A DNA stretch of 64,000 nucleotides from Bettongia penicillata ogilbyi (Eukaryota; Chordata; Mammalia; Diprotodontia; Potoroidae): positions 2,179,001 through 2,243,000 of the forward strand of contig JAJHZJ010000013.1 in NCBI GenBank assembly GCA_023548195.1. The letters run 5' to 3'. Positions 1-10,764 of this stretch are shown piece after piece (position 1 is the stretch's first letter; every line of letters begins with the position of its first letter). The translations under genes and the position numbers were made by a program. The notes beneath the pieces are model-generated. The model did no database searches, was not told where the DNA came from, and saw nothing but the letters and a program-made list of their open reading frames with translations.

Positions 1-72
1 AGGGAGAAAAAGATGATGATAAAAGGAGAGAGAAGGAAGAGAAGAAGGATGGAAAAGAGAGAGAGAATTACA
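1..72. repeat. GA-rich (polypurine) low-complexity tract
   Basis: Almost every base is A or G on the plus strand, with irregular GAGA/GGAA units. It continues past the window's left edge. Confidence 0.8.
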
Positions 73-890
73 AGAAATATGAAATAAAATAAACCTACAG
101 GCTGATAGGGTCACATAAATTAAACCTCTTGCTAACCAAGAGAACTAAGCATTTGGCAAAATTATGAATCTTAAAGAAAAAATCAAATGTCAACACATTC
201 CTTGTAGACTCTACCATGACTGAATTTAGGCTTGATCTGATTTCCATGTTCTTGGAAGGATGACCTTCCCTCCACATAGGCATTGTAAGAAATTAAGAAT
301 AAGCTCAGTGAACATGTGCATGACAGCTGACAGACTGAAATAAAAGTATTTGCTGAGTTTGCACAAAAATAAGCCATTTTCACAAAGATCATCAATATCT
401 GAAAGCCCCAAATAACTGGAGGAGCCATTACATATTTTTAGCGGCTCATTAAATTGCTCTAGAGAACCAAATAAAAACAAGGAGTGATAAATGGTAAGCT
501 AAAATGATGAGGTTTTCCTTTTTTTTAAAATAAGGGCAAGAAATTTGATTTTTCCCTTAAATTTTCTGAATGTGAAAGCTTTAGCCAAATTCATTTGTTG
601 AGAAAAAAAAATCAGTGTTAATCCTTGGAAGAACATCAGCGGTGGAAACTTTCGTGTTTTCTTCTTAGAACTGCAGATGCCAAACAACACTTTTCAGAGA
701 GCAAAAAGTATATGCAAGACAAAGTACAATTAAATCATTCAAGACATCTGGCTACCCACCATTCCAGTTGTTCTTTGACCAAATGAGTCAATTCAACTTA
801 CAAGCAAAACAACTCTGTTTTCTCCCTATTTAAGTCAGAGTCCTAGAATATACTGTTTGGAAATAGTCATTATGAATACTACCAGTTCAC
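73..890. other. Unique intronic sequence
   Basis: No repeat or exon recognised. The only short motif of note is TGACAGCTGACAG near 321-333, two TGACAG (MEIS/TGIF-type) cores. Confidence 0.4.
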
Positions 891-1612
891 ATTTTTTTTT
901 TGTAAATAGTATTTTATTTTTTCCAATTACACATAAAGATAGTTTTCAGTATTTATTTTTTATAAGATTTTTGAGTTCCAAATTTTTTCCCTCCTTCCCC
1001 TCCCCAAGAGAGCAAGCAATCTGATATAGGTTATACATGTGGAATTCAGTTAAACATATTTCCACATTAGTTTATGTTGTGAAAGAAGAATCAGAACAAA
1101 AAAGGAAAACCACGAAAAAGAAAAAAAAAACAAAAAACCCATGAAAATGGTATGTTTTGATCCGCACTCACACACCATAGTTCTTTCTTTGAATATGGAG
1201 ATCATTTTCCATCATGAATCCTTTGGAATTGTCTTGGATTATTGCATTGCTGAGAAGAGTCAAGTCTATCAAAGCTGATCATCACACAATGTTGCTGTTA
1301 CTATGTACAATGTTTTGGTTCTGCTCATTTCGCCCAGCATCAGTTCATGTAAATCTTTCCATGTTTTTCTGAAATCCACTTGCTCATCACTTCCTATAGC
1401 ACAATAGTATTCCATTACAGTCATGTACCACAACTTGTTCAGCCATTCCATTCCACACTTGATGGTTCAATCTCCAATTCTTTGCCACTACAGAAAGAGC
1501 TGCTATAAATATTTTTATATATTTATGTTCTCTTTGGGATACAGACCTAGTACTGATATTGCTAGATCAAAGGGTATATGCACAATTTGACTGCCCTTTG
1601 GGCACAGTTCCA
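891..1612 (-). mobile_element. L1 LINE 3' end (ORF2 C-terminus and 3'UTR)
   Basis: The run of T at 892-901 is the reversed poly(A) tail. At 1269-1451 the minus strand encodes a peptide with KLWYMTVMEYYCAI and TWKDLHELML, the marsupial counterpart of the C-terminal segment of L1 ORF2 (human KLWYIYTMEYYAAI). The 3'UTR matches marsupial L1 ends (AGCAGAACCA block, GGAGGGGAAGG block). It is 5'-truncated and in sense with FOXN3. Confidence 0.85.
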
Positions 1613-1649
1613 AATTACCAGTTTATCTTTATACTCAAATTTTATACTT

Positions 1650-2045
1650 TACAAACTACTTTCTTTGAAATAACCCTATGAGGTCAACAGGACAAACACT
1701 ACTATCCCCATTTTAAAGAGGAGTAACTTGAGATTCATATAAGCTATGGTCACAGAAAAATGATTTTTTCACTACAACTCCATGGGGCAGATGGTATAAA
1801 TATGACCATGACTTTACAAAGCTGGGACTCAAAACCAGGTCCTCTGAATCTAAGTTCTATGTTTTTCCCACACAATGTTGCATCTAAATTAACTTATAAT
1901 TTTGAGCTAATGGGGCCAAAAGGAAATCAATTACTGCCTCCTTTTACAAACGTAGAACTGATACCTGGAAAGGGGAAGTGATTTGGCTATGGTCACACAA
2001 CTAATTTAAGGCAAAGAGTAGTTGGCACTAAAGCCCTACTATTGT
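1650..2045 (-). mobile_element. Two degraded MIR-type SINEs
   Basis: Two successive reversed MIR patterns: an 'ATCCCCATTTTA...GAGGAGTAACTTGAG' block at 1700-1735 followed by 'GGTCACA' and 'CAAAACCAGGTCCTCTGA', then a second, older copy at 1925-2045 with 'CTATGGTCACACAACTAA'. Confidence 0.6.
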
Positions 2046-2049
2046 TTTT

Positions 2050-2318
2050 CAAGGTTTTCAGTCAATTCCAACTCTTCAATGACCCTATATGGGGTTTTGT
2101 TTGTTTTTTGTTTGTCTGTTTTGGTAAAGATACAAGAATGGTTTGCCATTTTCTCTCCAGTTCATTTTACAGATCAGGAAAATGAGGACAAACGGGGTTA
2201 AATGACTTGCGTACAGTCACACAGTATATGTCTGAGGTCAGATTTGACCTCAGGAGGTTTAGTCTTTCTCAGTCTCAGGCCCAGTACTCTACCCACCGTA
2301 CCAATTAGCTGCCCCCAA
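2050..2318 (-). mobile_element. MAR1-type marsupial CORE-SINE, near full length
   Basis: Read in reverse it has the whole family layout: tRNA-derived head (2295-2318, reverse of GGCAGCTAATTGG), CORE with GACTCAGG, GTGTGACT and AAATGA, and the marsupial tail (reverse of CCCCATATAGGGTCATTGAA, ending near 2050). Confidence 0.85.
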
Positions 2319-2464
2319 AGTCCTGTAAATATGCTTCCTCTAAGGCTCAATGTAAAATGATGAAATGGACTGTGAATACTTCAATTAAAGAAACATTTAC
2401 TGAGTGTTTCCTATTAACAAGGGTACAATGTTAAGCACATAATGATTATGTACTATTTCTTTGA

Positions 2465-2600
2465 AAATAGGTATTTTAAAGAATGTATATGTAGAGACAG
2501 CATGAGATTGCATGCTGTCTTGGGGAGGGGAGGGAGGCAGAGAAAATTTAAAATTTATGGAGGTAAATTTTGAAAACTAAAAATAAATTAATTTTTAAAT
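2465..2600 (+). mobile_element. L1/HAL1 3'UTR end fragment
   Basis: GGGGAGGGGAGGGAGGCAG followed by AAATTT repeats and GAAAACTAAAAATAAATTA is the terminal G-rich tract and A-rich end of marsupial L1s. It closely parallels the HAL1 end at 44700-44789. Confidence 0.7.
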
Positions 2601-2609
2601 AAAGGAAAA

Positions 2610-2975
2610 ACTTTCCTTCAGGCTCACATCACTCCCCTATTCCAACTGCAGTGGCTTTTCTATACCTCTAAGATAAAATATAAAATCCTCCATGTGGCAT
2701 TCAAAACATGGCTGCTACCTACCTTTCTAGCATACATTATGCCCTTTTCTACGTTCTATAATCCAGCTAAATAGGATTTCTCTTTTCCCTAAGACAGGAG
2801 ACTTCATTTTCCATCTCCTCTACGTCATAGAATCCTTCCCTTCCTTCAAGCTGCATCTCAAGAACCAACCATCTTCCAAGACAATACTTGTCCTAAACCC
2901 ACCTCCTTTATTAGTGTCCTCTCTCACTACCAACCTTGTAATGGGTTTGTGTATATTCAGTATATATTTATAACG
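2610..2975 (+). mobile_element. L2 LINE, first half of a split copy
   Basis: CACATCACTCCCCTATTCC, AGTGGCTTTTCTAT, AAAATCCTCCATGTGGCATT and the 'TTCCCTTCCTTCAAG' region match the end of L2 ORF2 and its 3'UTR. The copy is broken by the RTE fragment that follows and resumes at 3448. Confidence 0.75.
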
Positions 2976-3447
2976 TTCTGAAGATCACCCAGCAAGATAA
3001 GGCATTGGACCCTGATGTCCTTTCTCAAGGTGAACTACCAAGCATGCAATCTCTATGCAGAGAGCACAACTCTGGTAGGCTGGGCACATTGTTCGAATGC
3101 CAAATATATGTCTGCCTAAAAGACCATTTTATGGAGAAATCACACAAGGTAAACACTCATACATCAGTCAGAAGAAGCAATGCACTTTGAGAGTGTGAGA
3201 AATGGGAGACACTGGAACAGGATGGCCCAGCATTGCATGCCTGAATTAAAGAAGGAACTGTGTAGCTCAAAAGAAACATGAGATGCGCACATTTAGAGAC
3301 ATCTCCACTCCAAGTATTCATATGGACTATTTGTGCCCAACTTGCAGCAGAAACACATACTAGTCTGATCAGTCACAGTTGGACACACTGTACACTGACC
3401 CCAACATAGTGATGTCATTTTAGGACAACAATTATAATGTGTACCCA
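2976..3447 (+). mobile_element. RTE-like LINE 3' fragment inserted in L2
   Basis: The segment aligns by eye along its length with 57955-58480: GAAGATCACCCAGCAAGATA, GAGAGCACAACTCTGGTAGG, GACCATTTTATGGAGAA, GGGAGACACTGG, ATTCATATGGACTATTTGTG and TGATGTCATTTTAGGACAAC. It covers only the C-terminal part and 3'UTR, with small deletions. Confidence 0.85.
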
Positions 3448-3575
3448 CTGTCCCCCTAAATAGAATGTAGGTAATTAAGCATAAGGACAACTTTGTTTTA
3501 TTTCTGCATCCCTAGGGCCTAGTTCAGTGACTGGCATACGATATACATTTAATAAATGCTTGTTGATTAACTCAT
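3448..3575 (+). mobile_element. L2 LINE 3' end, second half of the split copy
   Basis: TAGAATGTAGGT..., TTCTGCATCCCTAGGGCCTA, GTGACTGGCATACGATATAC and TTTAATAAATGCTTGTTGA is the standard L2 3' terminus. It continues the L2 at 2610-2975 across the RTE insertion. Confidence 0.8.
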
Positions 3576-3619
3576 ATGGTAGCTGCCACTATACCCCACT
3601 CCCAAACATACTGGAGAAA

Positions 3620-3700
3620 AGAGTTTAGCGTACTGTGTTTAGCACAGTGCATGCATGGCACATAGTAGATGATTAATAAATATTTAACAAATTAATGTGA
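3620..3700 (+). mobile_element. L2-type 3' end fragment
   Basis: GTGTTTAGCACAGTGCATGC then GGCACATAGTAGATGATTAA and TAAATATTTAAC is a second L2-like terminus directly after the first. Confidence 0.6.
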
Positions 3701-3889
3701 ATGTTTTTTATAAAAGTAATTTTTAGGTAGAATCTGCATCAGCTAAGATTTTCCATATGTTATCTATATGCTGTATAAATATCATGGGAGCAAAGAAACA
3801 TTAAGTTCTGTGCAAATGCACGTTTTAAAAAAATTTCCACACTTCTCTACAGATGTTCATGGACATTTCATGGCACAGATAACAGCATG

Positions 3890-3985
3890 AGACAGAAAGA
3901 GAAGAGGGAGGGAGGAAGGAAGGGAGGGAGGGAAGGAGGAAGGGAGGGAGAGAAGGAAAAAGAAAGAAAAAATTAAAGAGAAAAA
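3890..3985. repeat. Polypurine (GGGA/GGAA)n tract
   Basis: About 90 bp of almost pure purine with GGGAGGGAGG and GGAAGGAAGG units. Open frames across it on the minus strand (Leu/Pro/Ser-rich) are artefacts. Confidence 0.9.
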
Positions 3986-4046
3986 TACATCCAGCAAAAT
4001 GACAAATATCATCACCCACAAATTCTGAACCTTAGAACAGAGCATA

Positions 4047-4115
4047 CAATCAATCAACAAGGATTTATTAAGTGCCTAATAGGTGCCAAGTGCTGTTGTA
4101 CAGAAGATGAGAATG
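4047..4115 (-). mobile_element. L2 3' end fragment
   Basis: ATCAATCAACAAGGATTTAT, TAAGTGCCTAATAGGTGCCA is the reverse complement of the L2 terminus. Confidence 0.75.
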
Positions 4116-4324
4116 TATTCTTGATAAACTTCCCCTCTGTACACATATACTGTTTTTACCACCATGGAAACTAGAACTCCAACAGCAAAGCATCACTAAT
4201 ACTGTTATTTGCAAGTTAATTCATTCAGCTGGTTTTCAGGCAAACATGGCAGGCAGTAAGTAAATTCATTTGCTGGGCATTCCCTAAGTAGATGGCACCA
4301 AAACAGCCATTAACTTCTAAGAAA

Positions 4325-4605
4325 TTCCAGATGTGGACAGGATCTCAGTGGTCATCTCATTCAATCTCTACCTGAAACACAAATCCTCTCTAAAATGTGC
4401 CTGTGGAGTAGATAACCAGCCTCTGCTTGAAAATCATCAACAACATGGCATTCACTAATGCTGGAGGTAGTCTGTTATTCCCTTAAAGGGCAGCTAGGAT
4501 TACTGGTAAATACTTCTTAAGGCTGAGTCAAAATTTGCTTTCCTTTAATTTCTATCCTCTGGAACCATGCAGAATAGGTCTAACTATCTTTCCCTGTTAT
4601 CCTAC
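4325..4605 (-). mobile_element. CR1/L3-family LINE fragment
   Basis: The order GTGGTCATCTCATTCAATCT, CCAGCCTCTGCTTGAAAATC, then TGGAACCATGCAGAATAGGT, matches the reverse of the old CR1/L3 3' region shared by amniotes. It is diverged, with no coding left. Confidence 0.6.
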
Positions 4606-4611
4606 TGAAAG

Positions 4612-4866
4612 AGCAGGTAGGTGGTGGATAGAGTGCAGGGCCTGGAGTCAGGAAGATTGAGTTTCCTGAGCTCAAATATGGCCTCAGACATGCTAGTAAT
4701 AGCAGTGTGACCCTGGGCAAATCACTTAACCCTCTTTACCTAAGTTTTTTCAATTGCAAAAGGAGGTAGAGAAGAAAAAGGCAAAATACTCTAGTACCTT
4801 TGCCAAGAAAACCGTAAATGGGGTCACAAAGTGTTGGACCCAACTGAAATGACTGAACACAAATTA
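4612..4866 (+). mobile_element. MAR1-type CORE-SINE
   Basis: GTGGATAGAGTGCAGGGCCT, GGAGTCAGGAAGATTGAGTT, GTGTGACCCTGGGCAAATCA, then the tail CTTTGCCAAGAAAACCGTAA and GAAATGACTGAAC. Near full length. Confidence 0.85.
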
Positions 4867-5124
4867 CCTTATTGAGAGTGGGACAAAAGGCTGAACTGTA
4901 AAAGTTACTTGTATTGTAATTCTGAGGAATCTGCACAATTCAGTATCAAAACATAAAAGTACAATTAAGAATCAAGACTTCTAAAATTAGAAGAGAACTT
5001 AGAAAGTATCTGCTTCTGTGCTCCACACCCAAATACAGCAATCTATTTTTTTTACAAGTACTGCTGACAAGTAGAGTCCTTCAGATTCTACTAAAATACT
5101 TCTGACAGGTCTCCTATCTCTTCT

Positions 5125-5398
5125 TTGGAGAAAGCTTAGTCATTAAAATTTCGCAGCATTCAGTTTTTACTGTTTTGTTACTGATGTTCTTTCCATTTGT
5201 ACTGTAGTAGTCATTCTGTGTGTAATTTCTTCTGATTCTGCTTACTTTACTTTGCATCAGTTCATTTAAGTCTTCCCATACTCTCTCAGTATTCACCATA
5301 CTGTTTCTTACAGCACAGAAATATTCAAGACTCAAACCCAGGAATTCATGACTCCAAATTCATCACTCTTATACACTTCAACATGCTGCCTCTCCAAA
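5125..5398 (-). mobile_element. L1 ORF2 3' fragment next to an MIR end
   Basis: The minus strand at 5125-5330 encodes LEYFCAVRN and VWEDLNELMQ, a diverged cousin of the L1 ORF2 C-terminus seen at 1269-1451. At 5330-5398, CTCAAACCCAGGAATTCATG and ATGCTGCCTCTCC are the reversed tRNA-derived end of an MIR. Confidence 0.65.
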
Positions 5399-5477
5399 GT
5401 GAGTTATATACTCATATTTTATTTTATTCCTCAAGCAGAATAATATCCCACTGCATAAAGCCAGAATAATTTTTTAG

Positions 5478-5985
5478 CAAAGTGCTTTTCAAAGTGTGGT
5501 CCGTGGACCCTTGGCAGTAACTGAAATCCTTTCATGGTGTCCATGTTCAAAACTTTTTTCATAAGATGACTTTTGCCTCTTAAAATATTGTTCCTTTTCA
5601 CAACAATGTTTCTGTGTAAGACCAGATTTTGATATATTTCAACCAAAATAACATAATGACATAGAATGAATGCAGAAGCAGACAGGAGAATCCAGCTGTC
5701 TTCTATTAAGCCAGACATTAAGATGATTTGTAAAAAATGTAAAACAATGCCACCATTTTCATTAACTTTTGTTTTGGAAAAGTTATTTTTCACAAAATGT
5801 TATTTATGTTAACATGTAATAGGTTATTATTTTAAAATATGTTAATAAATATTTTTTAAATTTTATTCCTTTAAATTTTTATTATGATAAATATAAATAG
5901 ATATAACCCAGTAAACACAGGCTTTTGGGGTCTTCAATAATTTTTCAGCATATAAGGGGCCTGAGACCAAAAAGTTTGGAAATTA
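5478..5985 (+). mobile_element. hAT-type DNA transposon remnant, copy A
   Basis: It begins TTTTCAAAGTGTGGTCCGTG and ends CCAAAAAGTTTGGAAA, imperfect inverted ends of hAT type. Near 5663-5745 the plus strand reads MNAEADRRIQL then SIKPDIK, the conserved C-terminal tail of ZBED-like hAT transposases. Copy B at 8083-8632 shares the same order of blocks. Confidence 0.7.
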
Positions 5986-5999
5986 GCTCCTTTATGAGA

Positions 6000-6195
6000 A
6001 TCACAGGTTGCAAGTTGGAAAAGAGTTTTGACACCACCTAGTTCACCCTTTATTTTTTACAGATGAGTAAAGTGAGGCCCCAGAGAGATAAAGTAAATGA
6101 CTTGATCCAACCTCCCGCAGGTAAAGAGTGGTAGAGGCAAGATTCAAACCCAGATTCCCTGGCTCCAAACCTAGTATCTTGTTACCGTCCCACGA
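6000..6195 (-). mobile_element. MIR-type SINE
   Basis: TTTTACAGATGAGTAAAGTG, GAGGCCCCAGAGAGATAAAG, ACCCAGATTCCCTGGCTCC are reversed MIR3-like CORE and head. Confidence 0.75.
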
Positions 6196-6638
6196 AACTC
6201 CAAGCCTAAGTGAAATAAGCCAACGTGTCCCTTCAGTTAATAGATTACAACAGCAGCCATATGGAAAAAAAGACTCAATACATCCAAGTCTTTTCTTAGT
6301 CCTGGGGATCCTAGAGAAAGCACTTTAAATAGAGCCTGCTCCAGAATATTGAGCTATGAGGAATCAGGAAATGATTATTTCTAAAAATGTTACAGTGCCT
6401 TGACTCGGGGGAAAAAGAACATCAATCCTCTTTCAAAAACGCATTTCCTTTTTTCATACCATAACTACTTGGGCTCTACTATTCATGCATATTGTAAGCT
6501 TAACATGGTACTGCTTTATTACTAAAAGTTGAGTCTGAGAATAATGGGCTGTGTTCTCCCCAACTCTGTCCAATTTGCAACTGTTGGGTAAATTCTGAGA
6601 TTAGTACCTGTGCATCATGAAGTAATGTTCTCTATCTT

Positions 6639-6804
6639 TAGGTCTTTATGTTTACAGGCCAATCCCCATAGTCTCCTAATTCATTCTACTATTACCACCA
6701 CCACAATACTATTACTAGCACTAGGTCTTTATGTTTACAGGCCAATCCCCTGGGTCTATTAATTCATTCTACTACTAATACTACCACCACCTACCACCAC
6801 CACT
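6639..6804. repeat. 83-bp tandem duplication at the head of a trinucleotide tract
   Basis: TAGGTCTTTATGTTTACAGG followed by CCAATCCCC occurs at 6639 and again at 6722, exactly 83 bp apart. Each copy is followed by ATTCATTCTACTA and ACC/ACT triplets. The duplication unit therefore includes unique DNA and some repeat. Confidence 0.85.
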
Positions 6805-7075
6805 ACTGTTAACATTACTATCATTACTGGCACCACTACCACTATACTATTACTAGTACTACCATTACCACCAAAATATACTACTGCTATCACCACCACC
6901 ACCACTACTACCACCAAACTAATATAACACTACCACTACTATACTATTACTGGCACTACCATCACCACGACTGCTACCATTCCTCCAACTGTCAGCAGTA
7001 CTACTACTACTACTAACACCATCACCACTATACCATTACTAGCACCACCACTACCATGACCATTCCAACTCCTAC
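6689..7075. repeat. Irregular (ACC/ACT)n trinucleotide tract
   Basis: Nearly 400 bp of ACC, ACT and ATT triplets, interrupted by the second copy of the 83-bp unit and by short non-triplet inserts. Confidence 0.9.
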
Positions 7076-7084
7076 TAATAAAGA

Positions 7085-7315
7085 CTACAGGCACTTATAA
7101 ATTGCTTTGAAGTGGACAAAGTATTTTACAAACATCTCATTTGATCCTCATGACAACCCTGGAAGGTGGAGGTTATTATTATCCCTATTTTACAGAAGAG
7201 GAAACTAAGGCAAAAAAAAGATTAACTGACCAGCCCAGGGCTATCATACCTAGTACGTGTCTGAGGCAGGATTTGAACTCAGTTCTTGCCAACTTCCGTT
7301 CTGAGGCTGCTTAAA
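7085..7315 (-). mobile_element. MIR-type SINE
   Basis: CATCTCATTTGATCCTCATG, ATCCCTATTTTACAGAAGAG, GTGTCTGAGGCAGGATTTGA are reversed MIR CORE blocks in the correct order. Confidence 0.85.
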
Positions 7316-7784
7316 CAGATGACTCTGAAGATCAACATTCTCCATAGTATTAAATCCATTCATTTCACTAGAAATCCACATGATACTCCTTTGAAACAAA
7401 GGAGTCTGCATGATAAAACACTGGTTCCTAGTGTGGTTCTGCAGAACTTTTAAACTTCCTATCCCATCTTATTACGTACAAAGTAATTCTTATTTTATTA
7501 AGTAATTCAACTACATATTGAATACAATATTTATTAATTTTCCTAATAATTACTCAATAATTATACTTATTAAGTAATTCAAAATTACTTATTCTTACTT
7601 CTAACAAACAATCAGAGAGGTTTGTTTTATGATTTGTTTACAGACTCTTAGTGATCTGAATGCTCAGATCAAAAAGTAAGTCCCATCTATTAATCCCTAG
7701 GGTCATTTCTTCTTCCCTACACTAGTCAAACATCTTGCTTTCAAATCAACCAAAAAACCACAGTGTTGTTTCCCTGAAGGAGTA

Positions 7785-7945
7785 CTACAACTGGACTCAG
7801 AGGGCCTAAGCTTGCAGCTTTGGTTCTGCTGCCTAAGAATCCATGTGACTTTGACCTAATCCTCAGCGGGTCTCGGTTTCTTCATCTGTAAAATGAGATA
7901 GTTGAATCACATGACCTCCACACCAATGAATCTATAATGTTACGC
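7785..7945 (+). mobile_element. MIR3-type SINE
   Basis: Head-to-tail order: GGTTCTGCTGCC, TGTGACTTTGACCTAATCCT, GGTTTCTTCATCTGTAAAAT, GATGACCTCCA-like end with GAATCTATAATG. Confidence 0.75.
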
Positions 7946-8082
7946 AGTTCCTCAAGTTAGGACAGGGTCTGGGCAGAAAAAAAGACTCACTGCCTCTTAC
8001 CCCCAGGAGGGGAAACTCCCACTACCAATGCAAACTGGCACCTTGTCTGCAGCCTACAAAATGAGAGAAAGACTCCTCAAAC

Positions 8083-8632
8083 CCTTTCAGGGGGTCAAAT
8101 CCATTTTCATAAAAATGTTAAGACAGTATTTGCCTACTAAAATCATCTTCCCTTTTCCAACTATGAAACTGTGTGAGCCCAGACTTTCTTCATATACTTC
8201 AACCAAAATAACAGAGTGCAACAGAATGAATGCCGAAGCAGATAGGAGAATTCAGCTGTCACATTAAACCAGACATTTAAAAGATTTATAAAACTGACAC
8301 TGTCAACCTTTTTTGTTTTGGAAATTACAGTTATTTTTCATAAAAAAAAGTTATGTTAACATAATGGGTTTATAATTATTTTAAATGAATTAATAAATAT
8401 TCCTAATTTTTTATCTTTGCCAAGAAAATCCCAAATGGGGTCATGAAGAGCTGAACACAACTGAAATGACTGAATGACAAAAAAAATGATTAATTTTAAT
8501 TTCTAATACTATTGTACCACCACCAACACCAATAGATATAACCCAGATGAACAAAAGTTCTTTGTAACACTCAATAATTTTTAAGAGTGTAAAGGGATCC
8601 TGTAATCAAAAAGTTTGGAAACTGCTAGATCA
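8083..8632 (+). mobile_element. hAT-type DNA transposon remnant, copy B
   Basis: Same family as 5478-5985: TTCAACCAAAATAACAGAGT, the MNAEADRRIQLS-coding block (8227-8262), GTTATGTTAACATAATGGGT, AATAGATATAACCCA, and the terminus CAAAAAGTTTGGAAACTGCT. A SINE tail fragment interrupts it at 8410-8483. Confidence 0.7.
8410..8483 (+). mobile_element. MAR1 SINE tail fragment inside hAT copy B
   Basis: CTTTGCCAAGAAAATCCCAA, ATGGGGTCATGAAGAGCTGA and GAAATGACTGAATGACAAAA are the 3' tail of the marsupial SINE without head or CORE. Copy A has no such block here, so it was inserted. Confidence 0.8.
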
Positions 8633-8955
8633 GTGACAAGCTGAGTGATCTGACCAGATTCCCACAGATGGGATATGTCAGAGGCCCCAGGACTCCATGT
8701 CTTTCTGCTTCCAGGACTGGTTCTCTATCTACTATTACTATAACTTAAGTTGAGTTATAAACAACAATGTATGAAAATGCTTTACTGTTAGGAAACATTT
8801 CATGTATATGATCTCATTTAATCCTTAATTCCAACACCCATCTAAGATAAGTTGTACAACTCTTATTATCAGCATTTTACAGAGGAGGAAACGGAAGGTG
8901 AATCACAAGGAAAATGATAGAGCTGTGAGTTGAACCAGTCTTTCAAGTGTTTTTC
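8633..8955 (-). mobile_element. Two reversed MIR-type SINEs
   Basis: 8633-8745 holds TGACCAGATTCCCACAGATG and CCAGGACTCCATGTCTTTCT; 8790-8955 holds ATGATCTCATTTAATCCTTA and TTTACAGAGGAGGAAACGG. Confidence 0.65.
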
Positions 8956-8969
8956 CTTCATGAAATTAA

Positions 8970-10210
8970 GTTGAGGATATTGCTAAGAATTTTTTGATAA
9001 AGAATGATCCCTGGAATAGCATAAGGCTGAAAACCCACCCTGTGAAATTTATTTGGAGGCCTCGGTTCAGAACACATTCCACTCTCTCCTTTCATCCCTT
9101 CACAGTAGGCTGCAAACATGATATTCCTTCCAGATGTCAATGGTCATGCAGGAGTTCAACTATAAGCTTAAGAGAGAACAATTTCACCACCATCAGTGAA
9201 ATGTTGAAACTTCTCTAGCCATCTGGATTCACTCAGCTCATGCTCTGAAAAGCCACAAGGACTTATATCAGGGTGATTAGCCAAGGTGTACAACAGACAG
9301 ACGGACGGATGCACACACTCCTATCAACTTCAAACACAGGTAATTACAAACTAGTGCAATGATGTAATACACAGAGGAAATCAATAAAGACAATGGAAAA
9401 AACATAACTTTTAAAGAGACCTCTAAACCCATCACCAAATGGTTAGGGGTGGGGTGGAAAACAACCTTTAATTTTAAAACAGCTGATACCAAAATAACCT
9501 AAAAAATAATGGAAATAAGAAGGTGGGAGATCTTGATAGATCAGATTCTACAATATAGCCTACCATTCGTTTCTGCAGATCTTTTCCAGATTGAGATTCT
9601 ATCACTTCATAAACCCATTCCCTTCTTGGCAAAAATTCAGACTCCTTTAGGCAAGCTGTTTACCTGGGCTTAACCTGCTGGAATTGGGGAGATCAGGCCA
9701 TGGGGAGCCTGCAACACGATCTTCAGCATTGTTTTTTTAAAATAAATAAAGAAATAAAGGCAGTCTCAAAGTTTAACGGTTTTAAAATTAAAACAAGACT
9801 CAGCTGACAACCTCTCCTCCATCCTCTCCCAGATTTATCTTAACAGTGATGAGAAAGTAACTGAGTAAATCCCACTGAGGTAATCATTTTCTTGAAATGT
9901 ACAGAGACAGATATTAAGACAAGATAAGCACTGGCAACAAGATATAGTAATTTTGCTTTCAATTAACCAGTAATTATTTTGGTGTGTAAGATTTTTTAAA
10001 ATCTGTCTGCTTGAATTTCTAAGAATAATTACTCACATTTTTAACAGCAAAATGCCTTATTTGAGAAAAGTATTTATGTCACTTAGCATCACATTTTCTT
10101 TTTAAAAATTAGCACATGTACTATCAAAATTAAGCACAGTATTATGTGCCCTAGAAAATGTATGAAGAAAACAAAATGGGAGTACTATGGTCACATTTTT
10201 AGCAACACCT
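8970..10210. other. Repeat-poor intronic sequence
   Basis: No exon, promoter or clear repeat recognised. Open frames here are short, overlap on both strands and show no domain. Confidence 0.4.
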
Positions 10211-10211
10211 T

Positions 10212-10760
10212 CTGAACTAAATTCAACAAACATTTATTAAGTATTCCTTAAACATAAATAAAACACTCCCTGACCTCAAGGAACTTACATTCCACTGGGG
10301 GAGAGGGTAATACAACATAGGATCAAATAAAAATGTTCTTAACTTGGGGTCTGTGAACTTGCTTTTATTCTGATAACTTCTTTCAATTTTATATATGATA
10401 TATATATAATTTTTAAAATATTTGTTAATATTCTGATAAGTCTTTTTTCAATATAATTGGTTTGCTTGGTGATTTTAGTTATTTTATTTTATGCATTTAA
10501 AAACATCATTCTGAGAAGGGGTCCACAGACTTCACCAGACTGTCAAAGAAGTCCGGAACACAAAAAAAGTTAAGAACCCCTGGTACAGAAAAAGAAAATT
10601 GAGGTTGGAGACAACACAACAACTAGGGGACACATGCAGGAGATGGTTACTAGCACTGAGCTTTGAAGAAAGAATGGATTTTCAAGAGGTAGACATGAAG
10701 AGAGAGAGAGAGTACCCCATGTCTGTGAGAATACAAAAGGGATGGAGGAGATGATGGACC
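10212..10760 (-). mobile_element. Antisense L2 split by a hAT element
   Basis: 10212-10330 (TTCAACAAACATTTATTAAG, CTCAAGGAACTTACATTCC) is the reversed L2 3' end. 10589-10760 (TTGGAGACAACACAAC, GAGCTTTGAAGAAAGAATGG) continues L2 further upstream. The hAT element lies between. Confidence 0.6.
10331..10588 (+). mobile_element. hAT-type MITE, near full length
   Basis: Inverted ends: GTTCTTAACTTGGGGTC on the left and reverse of AAAAAGTTAAGAACCCCTG on the right. The middle has CAATATAATTGGTTTGCTTG and TTTATGCATTTAAAAACATC. Related copies lie at 46965 and, reversed, 56461. Confidence 0.7.
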
Positions 10761-10764
10761 AAAT

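Noticed and set aside
3825..4060. Leu/Pro/Ser-rich minus-strand open frames
   Set aside because: They are the translation of the polypurine tract at 3890-3985.
6689..7075. Regular repeats suggesting a CRISPR-like array
   Set aside because: Triplet microsatellite in a mammalian intron, with no constant repeat/spacer design.
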